DNA from: Petaurus breviceps papuanus
Lineage: Eukaryota; Chordata; Mammalia; Diprotodontia; Petauridae
Reading direction: 5' to 3'
Length of the DNA stretch: 64,000 bases
Assembly: GCA_028583685.1 (NCBI GenBank)
Contig: JAMXIF010001253.1
Span: 29,769,776 to 29,833,775, forward strand
The notes under the pieces are model-generated. The model worked only from the letters and a program-made list of their open reading frames with translations, did no database searches and was not told the DNA's origin. Below, in pieces: positions 49,071 through 58,929 of this stretch; positions within the stretch are counted from its first letter, which is position 1; the number at the start of each line of letters is the position of its first letter. A program made the position numbers and the translations under genes.

Positions 49071-49610
49071 CTGCAGGAGGAAGGAGAGAGGAAAATAAAA
49101 ATAAAATAATTTCTCAAAAAGACTCTCAATGATTCATTCAGTCGGTGACTCAATTAAACAAGCATCAGTAAAACTGATTTGGGTTCTGCTGAGAACTTGC
49201 TCTGGTTTCCCTGCCTTTTGGGTGGCCGCTCTCCAGGGCACACCTGGCTCGGACAGCCTGATCTCCCGGGAGCGTCACTCTTGCCAGTGAAACTTCGGGT
49301 CAGCCAGAGAAGAGACCAAAGCATCCTCCTGGAGCAGAGAAAGACACTGGTCTGCCCGTTCCTCTGGTCTCTACAAACTTTCCAGGAGTCGATTTGCCAG
49401 GCACCGGGTAGGGCATTCAGCAGCTTGACTACTTCGTGATCTGCCCCTCGCCCACTGGCTTGGGGCGGGAGTCCTCACATCCCAGCCAGGAGCTCCACAA
49501 TGACATCGTCCAGCTTCCCAAAGCCCCAAAGTTTCATCCTGAGCAACTGGATATCGTCAGGGCGTGGGGTGGGCAGTGAGCTCCCACATCACCTGCCCAC
49601 CTGGACTTAC

Positions 49611-49700
49611 TCATATAGATGAATACATTCCCCCGCCTGAGTGTGACGAGGAAAGGAAGGTGGGGAGGAATAGATGGAGGGATGGAGCCCCTCTTGCCTC
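49611..49700 (-). CDS. Candidate first exon (5' UTR plus start codon) of unknown gene
   Basis: On the minus strand the exon ends TATATGA|GTAAGTCC, a strong donor at 49610/49611. An ATG occupies 49614-49612, so only Met plus one base is coded here and the frame continues into the 51-bp exon at 49020-49070 as MNNEF... The 5' boundary (about 49700) is a guess. The X-box lies about 106 bp upstream of the ATG, the usual spacing for RFX-regulated ciliary genes. An alternative reading is a 26-bp internal exon: 'tcctcgtcacactcag' just upstream of GCGGGGGAATG looks like an acceptor, and the frame is open through it (RGNVFIYM). Which is right decides the N-terminus. Product unknown. Confidence 0.4.
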   Translation of the reverse strand, partial: EARGAPSLHLFLPTFLSSSHSGGGMYSSI

Positions 49701-49719
49701 ACAGACCCGCCTCCTCCTG

Positions 49720-49732
49720 GTTGCTAGGCGAC
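49720..49732. promoter_or_regulatory. X-box (RFX binding site)
   Basis: GTTGCTAGGCGAC on the plus strand, GTCGCCTAGCAAC on the minus. It fits the X-box consensus GTNRCC-N(0-3)-RGYAAC with a 1-nt spacer and no mismatch. RFX factors bind this site in promoters of many cilia genes. The match is seen directly; its function is inference. Confidence 0.75.
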
Positions 49733-49760
49733 CACAGCAGTCATGTTCTAGAAATGCATT

Positions 49761-50099
49761 AGACATTACCTCCCAGTACCCTGTCGTAGGGTTTTCTTCC
49801 TCTCTCTTTTCCCCCTTTTTAATTATTTATATAACAGGAACACAGCCATTTCTTTTATTTAAAAAAAAAAGTACCCTATTTGTTCTGTAACACAAGTCTG
49901 TCTTCCTATTTTATGCTCAGTAAAAACCTCGATTTTTTTTCTTCCCCCACCCCATTCACACAACCTTTCCAAAGGAGAAGGACTTTCAGAGCTGGGGGTG
50001 AAGAAACCCTCTGGAGAAACCTTTGCTGTCTCCCTCATATACTGGAACCAAATTTGAACATTCTTATTCCTGTAGATAGCCCCTGAAAGAGACCTCATG
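49761..50099. other. Unassigned DNA upstream of the X-box
   Basis: No repeat recognised. It may be proximal promoter sequence. Confidence 0.35.
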
Positions 50100-50195
50100 A
50101 TATCCTTTGGCCCAGCCTTTCTGACTTTAAAACATGTTATCTCTGAGTTACAGATGAGCTAACTCAAGCCCAGGAAGGTTAAGTCAAACTGGGTA
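50100..50195 (-). repeat. MIR-type fragment, antisense
   Basis: 'gttacagatgagctaactca' then 'gcccaggaaggttaagtcaa'. Confidence 0.65.
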
Positions 50196-50199
50196 TGGG

Positions 50200-50400
50200 T
50201 CAATAAATGTAATAGACTTCTATCATCCCATAGAAATTGACAAATAGGAGGGATTCAGAGGAACTTGGAAAAACTTGAATGTAATATAGAATGTAAGCTC
50301 CTTGATTCCATTTTTGTCTTTAGTCTCAGCCCCTAAGACAGTGTCCTGAACAAAAGACATGCTTAATAAGATACTTGTTGAATTGAATTCAACTAGGTTG
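50200..50400 (+). repeat. Duplicated L1/L2 mosaic, copy A
   Basis: An L1-like piece ('aaatgtaatagacttctatc', 'gacaaataggagggattcag') joined to an L2 tail ('gtaagctccttgattccatt', 'ttgttgaattgaattcaact'). The same composite with the same junction recurs at 50955-51150, so this is a local duplication rather than two insertions. Confidence 0.8.
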
Positions 50401-50539
50401 AATTAACCTTCCAGCTAGGAAGTAGTAGAGTTTAGACTAGCTCAGACCTCCTGAACCCAGTATAGCCCTCTTTCTACAATATTACTAAAGTACCAGACTC
50501 AGAAATTTAGATTATAAAAATAATAGAGGAATGAAACAA

Positions 50540-51420
50540 AAAATACCACTAAAGTCCTACACTGGTGCCTTATGCCATAAAGGTGTTCCTGATTATCAGA
50601 TATTATGACAGTGGTTTATATTGTTTGGCTCAGTGATACCCTTATTATGACAACCAGAATTATATATCTAAAGAAGGTCAAACACAAAAGGAAATGTACC
50701 AAATAACCAAAATATTTAGAATGGCATTTTTTTGGAATCATGAAAAACTGGAAACAATGTAATGGAGATTTCCAAGGACTTTTGGTCAAGATGGTTGTAT
50801 AAAAAGTGTGGGAGACCCCAACTCTCTTATCTTTACTCTAACAGTGCTCTAAAAAGAATGTCATATTAAATAATGATCAAAAGGTCCAAAAAGAAACTTC
50901 AATAATCTCCTTCTTTCCTTTATGGAATGAACAGAAAGATAACCAGAAGAGGGGTCTTGCCAATGAATGTAATAGAATTCTAACATTCCATAGAAAATGG
51001 CAAATAGGAGGAATTCAGCAGAACTTGAGAAGACTTGCATGTAATATAGAATGCAAGCTCCTTGGTTCCATTTTTGTCTCAGCACCTAGGACAGTGTCAT
51101 GTAAATAGGAGATTCTTGATAAGATACTCATTGAATTGAATTTGATAAGATGTAATGATAAGCAGTGTAGAAATCAGAACAAAGAGAACAACATACTCAA
51201 TGACCAAAGTAATGTAAAGGAAAACAACACTAAGTAGAATTACCATGAAATTCGTAATCACATGGATGAAAAATATATTTCTCACTTCTCAGTAAGAAGA
51301 GGGTGGACTATGGGTGTTGAATGCTGAGTTTACAGTCAGACATCATCAATGTGTCAATTTGTTTTGCTTAGCTGTTTTTCTCTGTTTCAAGGAGAGATTC
51401 TTTGGAGGAGGGAAGTCTCA
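50540..51420 (+). mobile_element. Old L1 with L2 tail inside (includes copy A')
   Basis: ORF2-like pieces ('aaagaaggtcaaacacaaaa', 'ggaatcatgaaaaactggaa') lead to 50778. About 175 bp of other sequence ('ttggtcaagatggttgtata') interrupts. The L1 resumes in copy A' (50955-51030), then an L2 tail (51030-51145), then the L1 3' UTR ('cacttctcagtaagaagagg', 'caatttgttttgcttagctg'). Confidence 0.65.
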
Positions 51421-53325
51421 GTCATGTAAAAAGCATAATGCAATGTCTTCTTCAACTAAAACTATGTCAGTGCACCACAAGTTTTGGTAGGACCTACCAA
51501 GATGGGAAAAGTGTTGAATGTGGTCCCCACTGTATCTGTCATTCAGAGACCAGTCCCACTAAAACTGACCACTACATCATGTTTTGGGTGGGTGGGTTTT
51601 TGTTTGTTTGGTTGGTTTTGGTCATAACAACTCATGAAAAGTGTCTACTAATGCACAGGAAAAAAAATGTAATCTCCAATACCGAAGATGTACTCACACT
51701 GTTGAAATTATGGATCTTTGGTATATTAAAATATATGCATCCTAATGTGATTCATACCACATTGTGGAAAATTTTTCCAATTAGCTCTCCCCTAACCCCA
51801 GGTCAGTGTCCCAAATCATTTGGGCAAACACATCCTGTAGCTTTTGTTTTTCCCCCTGGTTACTTGACGAATTGCTATGTTCCTGCCTAGTTCTGGATGC
51901 CCTGGCCATGGTTCACTGTGACCCAATGTGAGGACACCAAATTAAGAGGGTAAAAGCTGAAGGAGGAAATATAGAAAATGCCATCCCCCATCCCCTCCAG
52001 CCTTCGGAGATCACTAGCCTGAGAGAATCAATGCTCTTTACTGCCACCTGTGTCTCTAATATCAAGAGGGTTCTAGGCACCAGCTATTGCTGCCGGCCCC
52101 TAGACATTGAGTTAGTCTCCACTCTTATCTGTGATATTGTGTACCCATGTTGGTAGATCTGGAGTCAGTGCCCAATTTTCCTACTGTCAGACTTCTGCTT
52201 TTTAAATAACTCATGGAAGGAAGAAAAAGAAGTTGATCCATGACGGAAAAATAGGACCAGGGACTCTCAATATGGGGCTGTTTCTATGTATTTATTACTG
52301 GGCTCTCTTCTTCAAATGCCTTCCCCCTTACTTCACCTCTTTATTCCCCTTCTACAGCATAAAGATCTGACATAGGATTGAATGCAGCTGGATAAATATT
52401 TGGGCAAATGGCAATCTATTCCTTACTCCTTTACATACTGACTCTGGTAAGTAGGTCAGACAATATCTGGCACATGCTAGGTATTTTATAAATTCCTCCT
52501 GATTGATTGGCTATCTCTGAGGAAATCAGACTCTATTCCAAAATAATAGATGTATCTCCCTGAATCAGCCCTGAAACCCAAGTAGAATTCTGGACCATAT
52601 CTAGACTATGTACGAATAATTCTTATACCAAACCTACTGTATCCTATTTATCTAATGGCCTTTTAGAACGGGGTGTTCTTCCGCTCTTACTTTGAGGTAG
52701 GGAAGAAGAGGGATGATTGATATATTAAGGGCTCTGACTGATGATAAGAGAATGATGACAAGTATAGTTGTTTTGGGGTTTTTTCCCCCAAGCTGGAAAG
52801 AGCGACTTAAAGATGATGGAAGGAAGAAGTTGCATAGAACAGGGGCCCTCAGGAAAACCCAAGAATTTTGGAAGTCCTAGGAAGGGAGAAGAAACAGTGG
52901 GGTGAAAATTCTTATCAGCTGACTGATTGCAATTGTTAACCCACAGGGAACATAATTATGAGAGGTTAAAGCCTTGTCTGGCTCACTGACCTACTTAAGG
53001 AGTGATCTGCTAGGATACCTCTTAGAATTTTGTTGTTTCCCTGATTGTGTCACTGCTATTTGGAACTGGTGAATTTATTCCCTTTCTATTTCTTCCCCCT
53101 TCCCTGCCTTATCATTGCCTGGTGAATTGGCACCACTTACCCTTAAATCTTGCTTATTTATTGTCTATTATTTTTAATAGGTTTTGTCTCTAGATAAAGG
53201 TGAGTTGATTTTCATTGCATTGTGAGCAAATGTTTACTATAAAGGATTTAGTTGAACACACAGCTAAGGAAGGACCAAAGTGAACCCATGAATCCATAGC
53301 CCTGGACTTAACCCCAATTTAACTA
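51421..53325. other. Unassigned DNA
   Basis: Includes a 162-codon plus-strand ORF (51402-51890) that looks like chance: no domain, no splice context, and it begins in L1 3' UTR sequence. A candidate non-coding exon lies at 52358-52446. Confidence 0.4.
52358..52446 (+). ncRNA. Candidate non-coding exon (lncRNA or UTR)
   Basis: A long pyrimidine tract ending 'attccccttctacag' is followed by 89 bp and a consensus donor (CTCTG|GTAAGTAG). All three frames carry stops within the first 20 bp, so if it is spliced it is non-coding or UTR. No matching neighbour exon was found. Confidence 0.25.
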
Positions 53326-53378
<53 letters not shown>

Positions 53379-53450
53379 CTTTGTCTCTGTTTCTCAGTCT
53401 GTGTGAGTGTGTGTGTGTGTGTGTGTCTGTCTGTCTGTCTGTCTGTAACT
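53325..53450. repeat. (CT)n, (GT)n, (TCTG)n compound microsatellite
   Basis: About 125 bp of compound simple repeat, changing unit from CT to GT to TCTG. Confidence 0.95.
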
Positions 53451-53689
53451 GTGTAGAGGAAGCCAGCTCAGGGTTAGGGAAGTTGTTAAAGACAGTTATA
53501 CCTAATAAAGGCAGGAATGTGAACCAAGGAAGGAATGGGTACCTTTGCTTTCCTTTTGTTCTTTCTCTACTTCATTTGCATATAAATAAAATAATATCTT
53601 GGGAGCAAAGTGAGTTTGGTAGCTCCAGCCTCTAAACAGTTCCTGGTAGTTTAGAAGAGTCTCTGATTTGGGTCTGAGGGCAAACAATC

Positions 53690-53810
53690 TTCACTGGGCA
53701 AGTCAAATATGTTCTCTGAGCCTTAGTTTACTCATCTGTAAAATGAAGAGGTTGGACTAGAAGGCCTCTGAGGTTCTTTCTAGGACTAGATCAATGAGTC
53801 TATGATTTGC
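53690..53810 (+). repeat. MIR-type SINE fragment, sense
   Basis: 'cactgggcaagtcaaatatg', 'ctcatctgtaaaatgaagag' and 'gttggactagaaggcctctg'. Confidence 0.85.
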
Positions 53811-54033
53811 TTTGTAGTTTGATTAAATGTCTTTTGTTTTAAATATATAAGTCTTCTGGCTGGTTGATAAAAGTAAACACATCAGTGGGGGTTCATGAGC
53901 TATGTTTTTTAATAGCTATTCAAAATTAGGGTGCTACCAGCCTGGAGTAGCTCTTCTGGAGTTACATAAAAGAATCAGTACCCCAGACATATGTGGGTTA
54001 AAAGAGTTTTGGGGGCTAACCTGGGAATCTAAC

Positions 54034-54035
<2 letters not shown>

Positions 54036-54080
<45 letters not shown>
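54036..54080. repeat. (CA)n microsatellite
   Basis: About 45 bp of CA with one T near the end. Confidence 0.96.
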
Positions 54081-54404
54081 TTTGCTTCTATGGAAAAACA
54101 TTTTTCAAATTCCAAATGAACCTTTGTATGCAACCTATTCTTAATGTGGTGATTACTTGCATTCTGTTTATTTGTGAGAATCCTAGGGGTATAGATGCTG
54201 CATTTGTGTGGTTGGCTGTAATTGTTAATTATCTCCTGGACTACACAAGAGTGTCAAGACATTCTTGTGGTGCTCTCAAGAATGGTCTGACAAAGTGGTA
54301 ACTTCTGTGTTTGTAACAGAGCACTTTGATAGTAGACTGTGGTAATCAGGAGGATGGATCAAGGAAAAACTTAACAGTTTTGTTCTGAATGATCAAATTG
54401 ATAG

Positions 54405-54555
54405 GGGCTGCTAGGTGGTGCAGTGAATAAAGCACCGGCACTGGAGTCAGGAGGACCTGGGTTCGGATCCGGTCTCAGACACTTAACACAAAAACTAGCC
54501 ATGTGACCCTGGGCAAGTCACTTAAACCCAATTGCCCTCCAAAAAGCAAAAAAAA
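54405..54555 (+). mobile_element. Marsupial tRNA-like SINE with TSDs
   Basis: Head 'aggggctgctaggtggtgca', A/C-rich segment 'acttaacacaaaaactagcc', core 'atgtgaccctgggcaagtca' and A-rich tail. Flanks GATCAAATTGATA (ends 54404) and GATTGAATTGATA (from about 54559) form the target-site duplication. Confidence 0.9.
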
Positions 54556-54572
54556 AAGATTGAATTGATATA

Positions 54573-55296
54573 AGAGTGGGGTGTCATATCAGAGAGAGAT
54601 GTTATATGTAGGGTGACTGAATCAATGCATATGTATGAGGCAGAGTGACTGGTCCAGTATAAAACCCTGTGGTTTGGGAACTACTGGGGTAGGGCATTTG
54701 TGCCTTTGTGAAAACATAGAAAGAATTAGTACTGGAATTGGTAGAGGCTGGAATGCTCTACAGAGGCTTCAGACCCTTGACTGTGTGAAGCTCTGGGTTC
54801 CAGTGTCCTCCTATGCACCAATATCAGAATGTGGGAAGCCACGAGGACAGAGATTTAACTGATGCTAAATCTGACTGGGAAAGTTCTAAAGGCCCAGGAA
54901 TCTCTGTTTGAGAGAAGAAAATGACCCAGAGCAAGGACATAGAGGTAGCATTGGAAGAGGCTTGATATCAATGGGAGTACAAGTAAGTCAACAATATGAA
55001 TGAGCCATGGAGATATGGAATGCATTTTAGTAAGATTTTTGTCCAAAAATAGCTAATTTTTTATTTTTAAAAATGCTCCAATCTTTGACACATAAAGGAT
55101 TAAACTTCAGCTATTCTTTAAGAACACCTCATTCCCCAGTGATAAAGGAGACACCGTTTTATCTAGAAGCACTGGGTATGTCTCTGGGATCAGATTATTT
55201 GTACATTTAATTCTTCCCCCCAGAAGCTTGAACACTTTCCTCAGGTGGAGAGAGAACAGAATGTGCACCTTTCCTAGAATCTCAGATTACACTCAC
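54573..55296. other. Unassigned DNA
   Basis: No recognised repeat. Moderately complex sequence; ORFs of up to 75 codons without splice context. If the exon at 55297-55368 is real this lies in its downstream intron. Confidence 0.35.
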
Positions 55297-55368
55297 CTGG
55301 TCTACTGGCTCTCCAACCACTGATTCCACTCCCAAAGCTTCTGTTAAGGCAGTGGTCAGCATGTACTT
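55297..55368 (-). CDS. Candidate 72-bp coding exon, unknown gene
   Basis: On the minus strand 'tgtttattctcctggagcag' is a reasonable acceptor and CCAG|GTGAGTG a strong donor. The 72 bp between is open in phase 0 and codes 24 residues, KYMLTTALTEALGVESVVGE then PVDQ. The composition (acidic, amphipathic, no odd residues) looks protein-like. The frame stays open 27 bp further upstream to a stop, so the acceptor is needed for this reading. It is symmetric (phase 0-0). It does not fit the exons near 49 kb in phase, so it would belong to another gene. I do not recognise it. Confidence 0.3.
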
Positions 55369-55443
55369 CTGCTCCAGGAGAATAAACACAGGTGGCTATG
55401 CTTTCTGGGAAATATTCCTTCCCTGTCCTGCCACTCACTATAG

Positions 55444-55575
55444 CAATGAGAATGCCTGCTTTGGCGAAGAACCACGAAGTCAGAAGACCAGATATAGGAA
55501 AGACTTCTATTACCCCCCCCACCCTTTGTATATTATAGACATGAATGCCTCTCTGGCTATGAGACACACACCTCT
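55444..55575 (+). CDS. Candidate 132-bp coding exon, unknown gene
   Basis: On the plus strand the acceptor 'cctgccactcactatag' precedes a 132-bp stretch open in one frame, ending at CCTCT|GTGAGT. It codes NENACFGEEPRSQKTRYRKD, then FYYPPHPLYI and further residues. Length is a multiple of three. A run of eight C (55513-55520) inside it is error-prone and weakens the frame claim. It lies 75 bp from the minus-strand candidate; both being real exons is unlikely. Product unknown. Confidence 0.25.
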
Positions 55576-55589
55576 GTGAGTATTCAAAG

Positions 55590-55810
55590 TTTATGCAATC
55601 CCTTCATCATACAACTGAGGCCCAGGAAGCCCAAAGATCACACAGGGGATAAGTAGAAGATGCACAAAAGAAAAGGATAGAAAAAGTGTTTAATTTGTAA
55701 TCAGAGAACTGTATTTAAATTCTAGTTCTGCTACTCACTGCCTTCAGCAAGTCACTTAGACTCTAGGGGCCTCAGTTTCCTTATGTGTAAAATGAGAAAT
55801 TGGGGCTGTG
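55590..55810. repeat. MIR fragments in both orientations
   Basis: Antisense scrap at 55595-55645 ('caactgaggcccaggaagcc'), then a sense MIR at 55685-55810 ('ctagttctgctactcactgc', 'gcctcagtttccttatgtgt'). Confidence 0.75.
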
Positions 55811-55814
55811 TCAG

Positions 55815-56405
55815 AAGTCCTTAACCTTTTTATGTTGTGGACCCTTTTGGCAGGCTGGTAAAACCTATAGACTCTCAGAAAAACATCTTTAAATGTATGA
55901 AAGTATAAAAAATTAAGTAATATTTTTAAAGTGTATAAAATATTTTAGATGTAAAAACTATTATTAATATTAAGTATTATTATTAAGTATATGTTATATA
56001 TAATAAGTATTATTATTAAAAATAATAAGTATTACAGACATTTAATCCCTGGTTTCTTTCTATGGAGCTCAGGGTCTGTTTCTGTAAAGGTCATATACAC
56101 TGGTTGGCAGGTTCCCTCCAGAGTCTTTGTTTTCCTTTCAGAACAACTATTCTTTACAATCCGTAATGGGGACAAAACAAAAAGAAAGTGTAGTTGCATC
56201 CTTTCTCTAGAATAAAAATCCAGACCCAGGTAATCACAGGATTACAAAGAAAACAAACTATATTAAAATATAGCTAACAAAATATATGTAATTCATATGT
56301 GTACATCTATGTATATATGGGTATTCATGTATATATGATATATTATATATATATACATATATATGTATGAAGACCAAGTTCACAGATTAAGAACCCCTGG
56401 ACTAG
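55815..56405 (+). mobile_element. Non-autonomous hAT-like DNA transposon, interrupted
   Basis: The left end AGTCCTTAACCTTTT and the right end AGATTAAGAACCCCTG are inverted relatives (compare the reverse complement CAGGGGTTCTTAATCT). The body includes 'ttgtggacccttttggcagg' and, on the right, 'cacaggattacaaagaaaac'. An unrelated repeat (about 56040-56235) and AT-rich microsatellites sit inside it. No transposase is present. Confidence 0.6.
56040..56235 (+). repeat. Unassigned repeat, copy 1
   Basis: 'agggtctgtttctgtaaagg', 'ggcaggttccctccagagtc' and 'agaaagtgtagttgcatcct' also occur, diverged, at 57290-57490. Family unknown; this copy lies inside the hAT-like element. Confidence 0.65.
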
Positions 56406-57289
56406 ATAACTCCCTAAGGTTCTTTCTACCCCTAGCTATATCCTGAATATCAGAGCAAAGACTCAAGCCAGGTCCTCTGACTCCAAATCTGCAGTTATTT
56501 CCATTACATCCTCCTGTCTTACATTGCCTCAATGCTAACCATACCAAAAAAAGTGTCTGTAGGAAAGGTTGTTTCAAGGTTGTCAAAGAACCAAAATTAC
56601 AAATGAGGAATATCATTAAATCCAAAAGCACGCACTATTACATAACAAATATCATCTCTTAAAACATAACAGTGGTTACAACATAAGTCAAGGTGTGGGC
56701 CAGTGTCTCCTGCCCCACCCCCAGGGTGTGTTCTGTGACTTGGTAGACCTTTTTCTTCCCTTCTCAGGAAACCTTTTTTCCATTATCTCTGTTATCAATT
56801 CATGGTTGTGAAACTGACTGCAAAAACAAAGTGGTGAATGGTAGGCAGAGTGATGCAATTTCATGATGGTGGAAGTCAGACTGACATTAACAAACTATCT
56901 CCTCCAGGATCCTGAGGCAGCTGGGGTCACCATTCCAAGGGAGAACAGAGAGAAGGTGGGCACAGCCCTTGATAGCCTCTTGTCTTCTGTGATGGCAGCA
57001 ACCATCTGTCTCACTGATCTTCTTAGCAGTTGGTGGGCGTGTTTTGCCTCTTGCTGCCAAGCCAGTACCTTTGCCAGATGTAGAGTCAAGAAGAAACAGT
57101 TTGCTGCCTCCCTCCCTTCACCCCCTCCTTTGGGAGAATGGTTAGAGCTAAACTCAACCTGTTCTCCTCCTTTTGTGTATTCTACCCAGTTCTGGAACAG
57201 ATAAACAAATGATATCCAGGGCAAAAAAATGTAAACTTAGGTAAAATATATCAAAAAGAAATCCAGCACTCAGTGCAGCATTACTTTTA
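56406..57289. other. Unassigned DNA
   Basis: Includes antisense and sense ORFs of about 110 codons near 56863-57224 in moderately GC-rich DNA, without splice context. No repeat family recognised except MIR-like scraps around 56400-56480. Confidence 0.35.
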
Positions 57290-57490
57290 GGTACCCTCTC
57301 TCTTGGTTCTTTCTATTGGGCTTAGGGTCTGTTTCTGCAAAGGCCATATAACTCTTATGGCAGGATCTCTCCAGCTCCCTGTTTTCCTTCCATTTATAAC
57401 CCTACTCTGACCAATCCATCATGGGTCAAAGGGAAAAGAAAGCATAACTACATTCTTTCACTGGAATGAAAGCCCAGAATCAGGTAACTT
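57290..57490 (+). repeat. Unassigned repeat, copy 2
   Basis: 'tagggtctgtttctgcaaag', 'ggcaggatctctccagctcc' and 'agaaagcataactacattct' parallel copy 1 in the same order and orientation. About 80% similar by eye. Confidence 0.65.
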
Positions 57491-58240
57491 CAAATATTTT
57501 GCATCTTCTAAGAGAAAGTGTGCTTACTCATAATAACAGCTAACTATAACTAGCCTGGAAAAAGTCATTCTCCTGAGCCAAAAATAAAGGAAAATGAAGA
57601 AAAGGTTCTACCAACCAGGGAGCATGCCTGCCAAGGATTCATTACTGCAAACCTACCAAAAATATCACAAGCAAGTTTCATTTTATAAATCCCATTTAAT
57701 AATGCAGAAGAGACCATCCATGCAAGCCAGGAGTTCTATGAAATACACAAAAGTGTCTAATTGCCCAGGCATCCCCCCCCCCCCAGAACTGCTACAATCA
57801 AATATCACAGAGAAAGGAGGATTCAAAGAAACCTTAACTCAACACCAGGCCAAAAGGGAAATAAATAAGAGGAAAACTTTGACAAGATAGAGAAGTCACA
57901 AGATAGAGAAGTGGACATGAATCACAATGAAGAACCATTCCAAAAATACCCACAAAAAGCATCCCTACAGAGAAAAAATCATACACTTCCAACTTAGACT
58001 CAGTTTGATCTATTGAGTGAAATCAAACAAAATATTCTGTTAATAGAAAAGGCAAAAACATTTGCTGCTATTGAAATCTATGACTAACCCTATTTTTTTT
58101 TATCACATGGGCTGAGTATGTAAAAACAACATTGTAAACGGCATGCTGATCACATGTTCTTCTACCTTAGCATCCTGCTGGTCTGCATGAGAATTATTTC
58201 TTTCATAACCACACATGAAAGTGTGAATTTCAGACAATGT
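57491..58240. other. Unassigned A-rich DNA
   Basis: A 98-codon ORF (57594-57890) lies here. It has a C homopolymer inside and no domain. The A-rich composition suggests an unrecognised retroelement internal region; I cannot support a family. Confidence 0.35.
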
Positions 58241-58244
58241 TAAA

Positions 58245-58470
58245 AAATGCATAAGTTACTAAACTTGGAGTCCTAAGACCTAGATTCAAACCTTGCCTCT
58301 TACATCTCGAGTTACCTTGAGCAAATCTCTTAATATTTCTGAGCCTCAGTTTTCTCATCAAACAGCATAGTTGTAAGGCTCAAATGAGAAAATATATGGA
58401 AACCACTTTGCAAACTTTAAAGTTCTCTATAAATGTCAGTGATGATGACGATGATTATGATGGACAATGG
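58245..58470 (+). repeat. MIR-type SINE, sense
   Basis: 'cctaagacctagattcaaac', 'gagcctcagttttctcatca' and 'tttaaagttctctataaatg'. Confidence 0.85.
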
Positions 58471-58739
58471 ATACCGTAGAAGCATTCAGGGAGGAATGTG
58501 ATGAAGTCAATTCAAACTTGCTCCTAAGAAATGGTTTTAAATTTTCAGCATAATCATTTACACCTCAAAAATTGGCAAAAGCTACAAATTGGGGTGTGAT
58601 TTATTGTTTTGTTGATTGTCTAGCATGACTTAAGAAAGTGATGGAGAAAATGTTAGTAATGCAGATTAAATTTAAAAGTGTATCACCTGTACATTTTTTC
58701 TCCTGAACAGCCAGTTGTTAAACATTGCCCAGCACACCC

Positions 58740-58890
58740 CAGCAGAGGACCTAGACTTTCATTCCACCTCTATCCCTAACAATGTGAGTATGTTCAAGTC
58801 TTTACCTATTTTGGCCTCAGTTACCTCATCTATAAAACAAGGGGGTTAGATTAGACACTGCCTGAGATCCCTTCCAGGTCTAGATGTATG
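58740..58890 (+). repeat. MIR-type SINE, sense
   Basis: 'ttggcctcagttacctcatc', 'agggggttagattagacact' and 'gagatcccttccaggtctag'. Confidence 0.8.
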
Positions 58891-58929
58891 CTTATAAGTC
58901 ACTTCAGTAATTTGGGTCTCCTTTTTCTA

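Larger units (their letters stand above)
49180..49760. promoter_or_regulatory. CpG-enriched promoter-like region
   Basis: GC-rich with repeated CG dinucleotides (for example 49220-49300 and 49370-49460) within AT-rich surroundings. It contains the RFX X-box and the candidate first exon. I infer a promoter firing leftward (minus strand). X-boxes are near-palindromic, so a rightward transcript is also possible. Confidence 0.55.

Noticed and set aside
49163-49590. Open minus-strand frames in the GC-rich block (for example MKLWGFGKLDDVIVELLAGM)
   Set aside because: It stops after 20 codons and does not join in frame to the 51-bp exon. CpG-rich DNA gives such frames by chance, and the plus strand is open here too.
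51402-51890. 162-codon plus-strand ORF
   Set aside because: It starts in L1 3' UTR sequence, has no recognisable domain, and the hydrophobic stretch comes from a GT-rich low-complexity run.
57594-57890. 98-codon basic ORF
   Set aside because: Lies in A-rich repeat-like DNA, includes a long C homopolymer, has no domain and no start or splice support.
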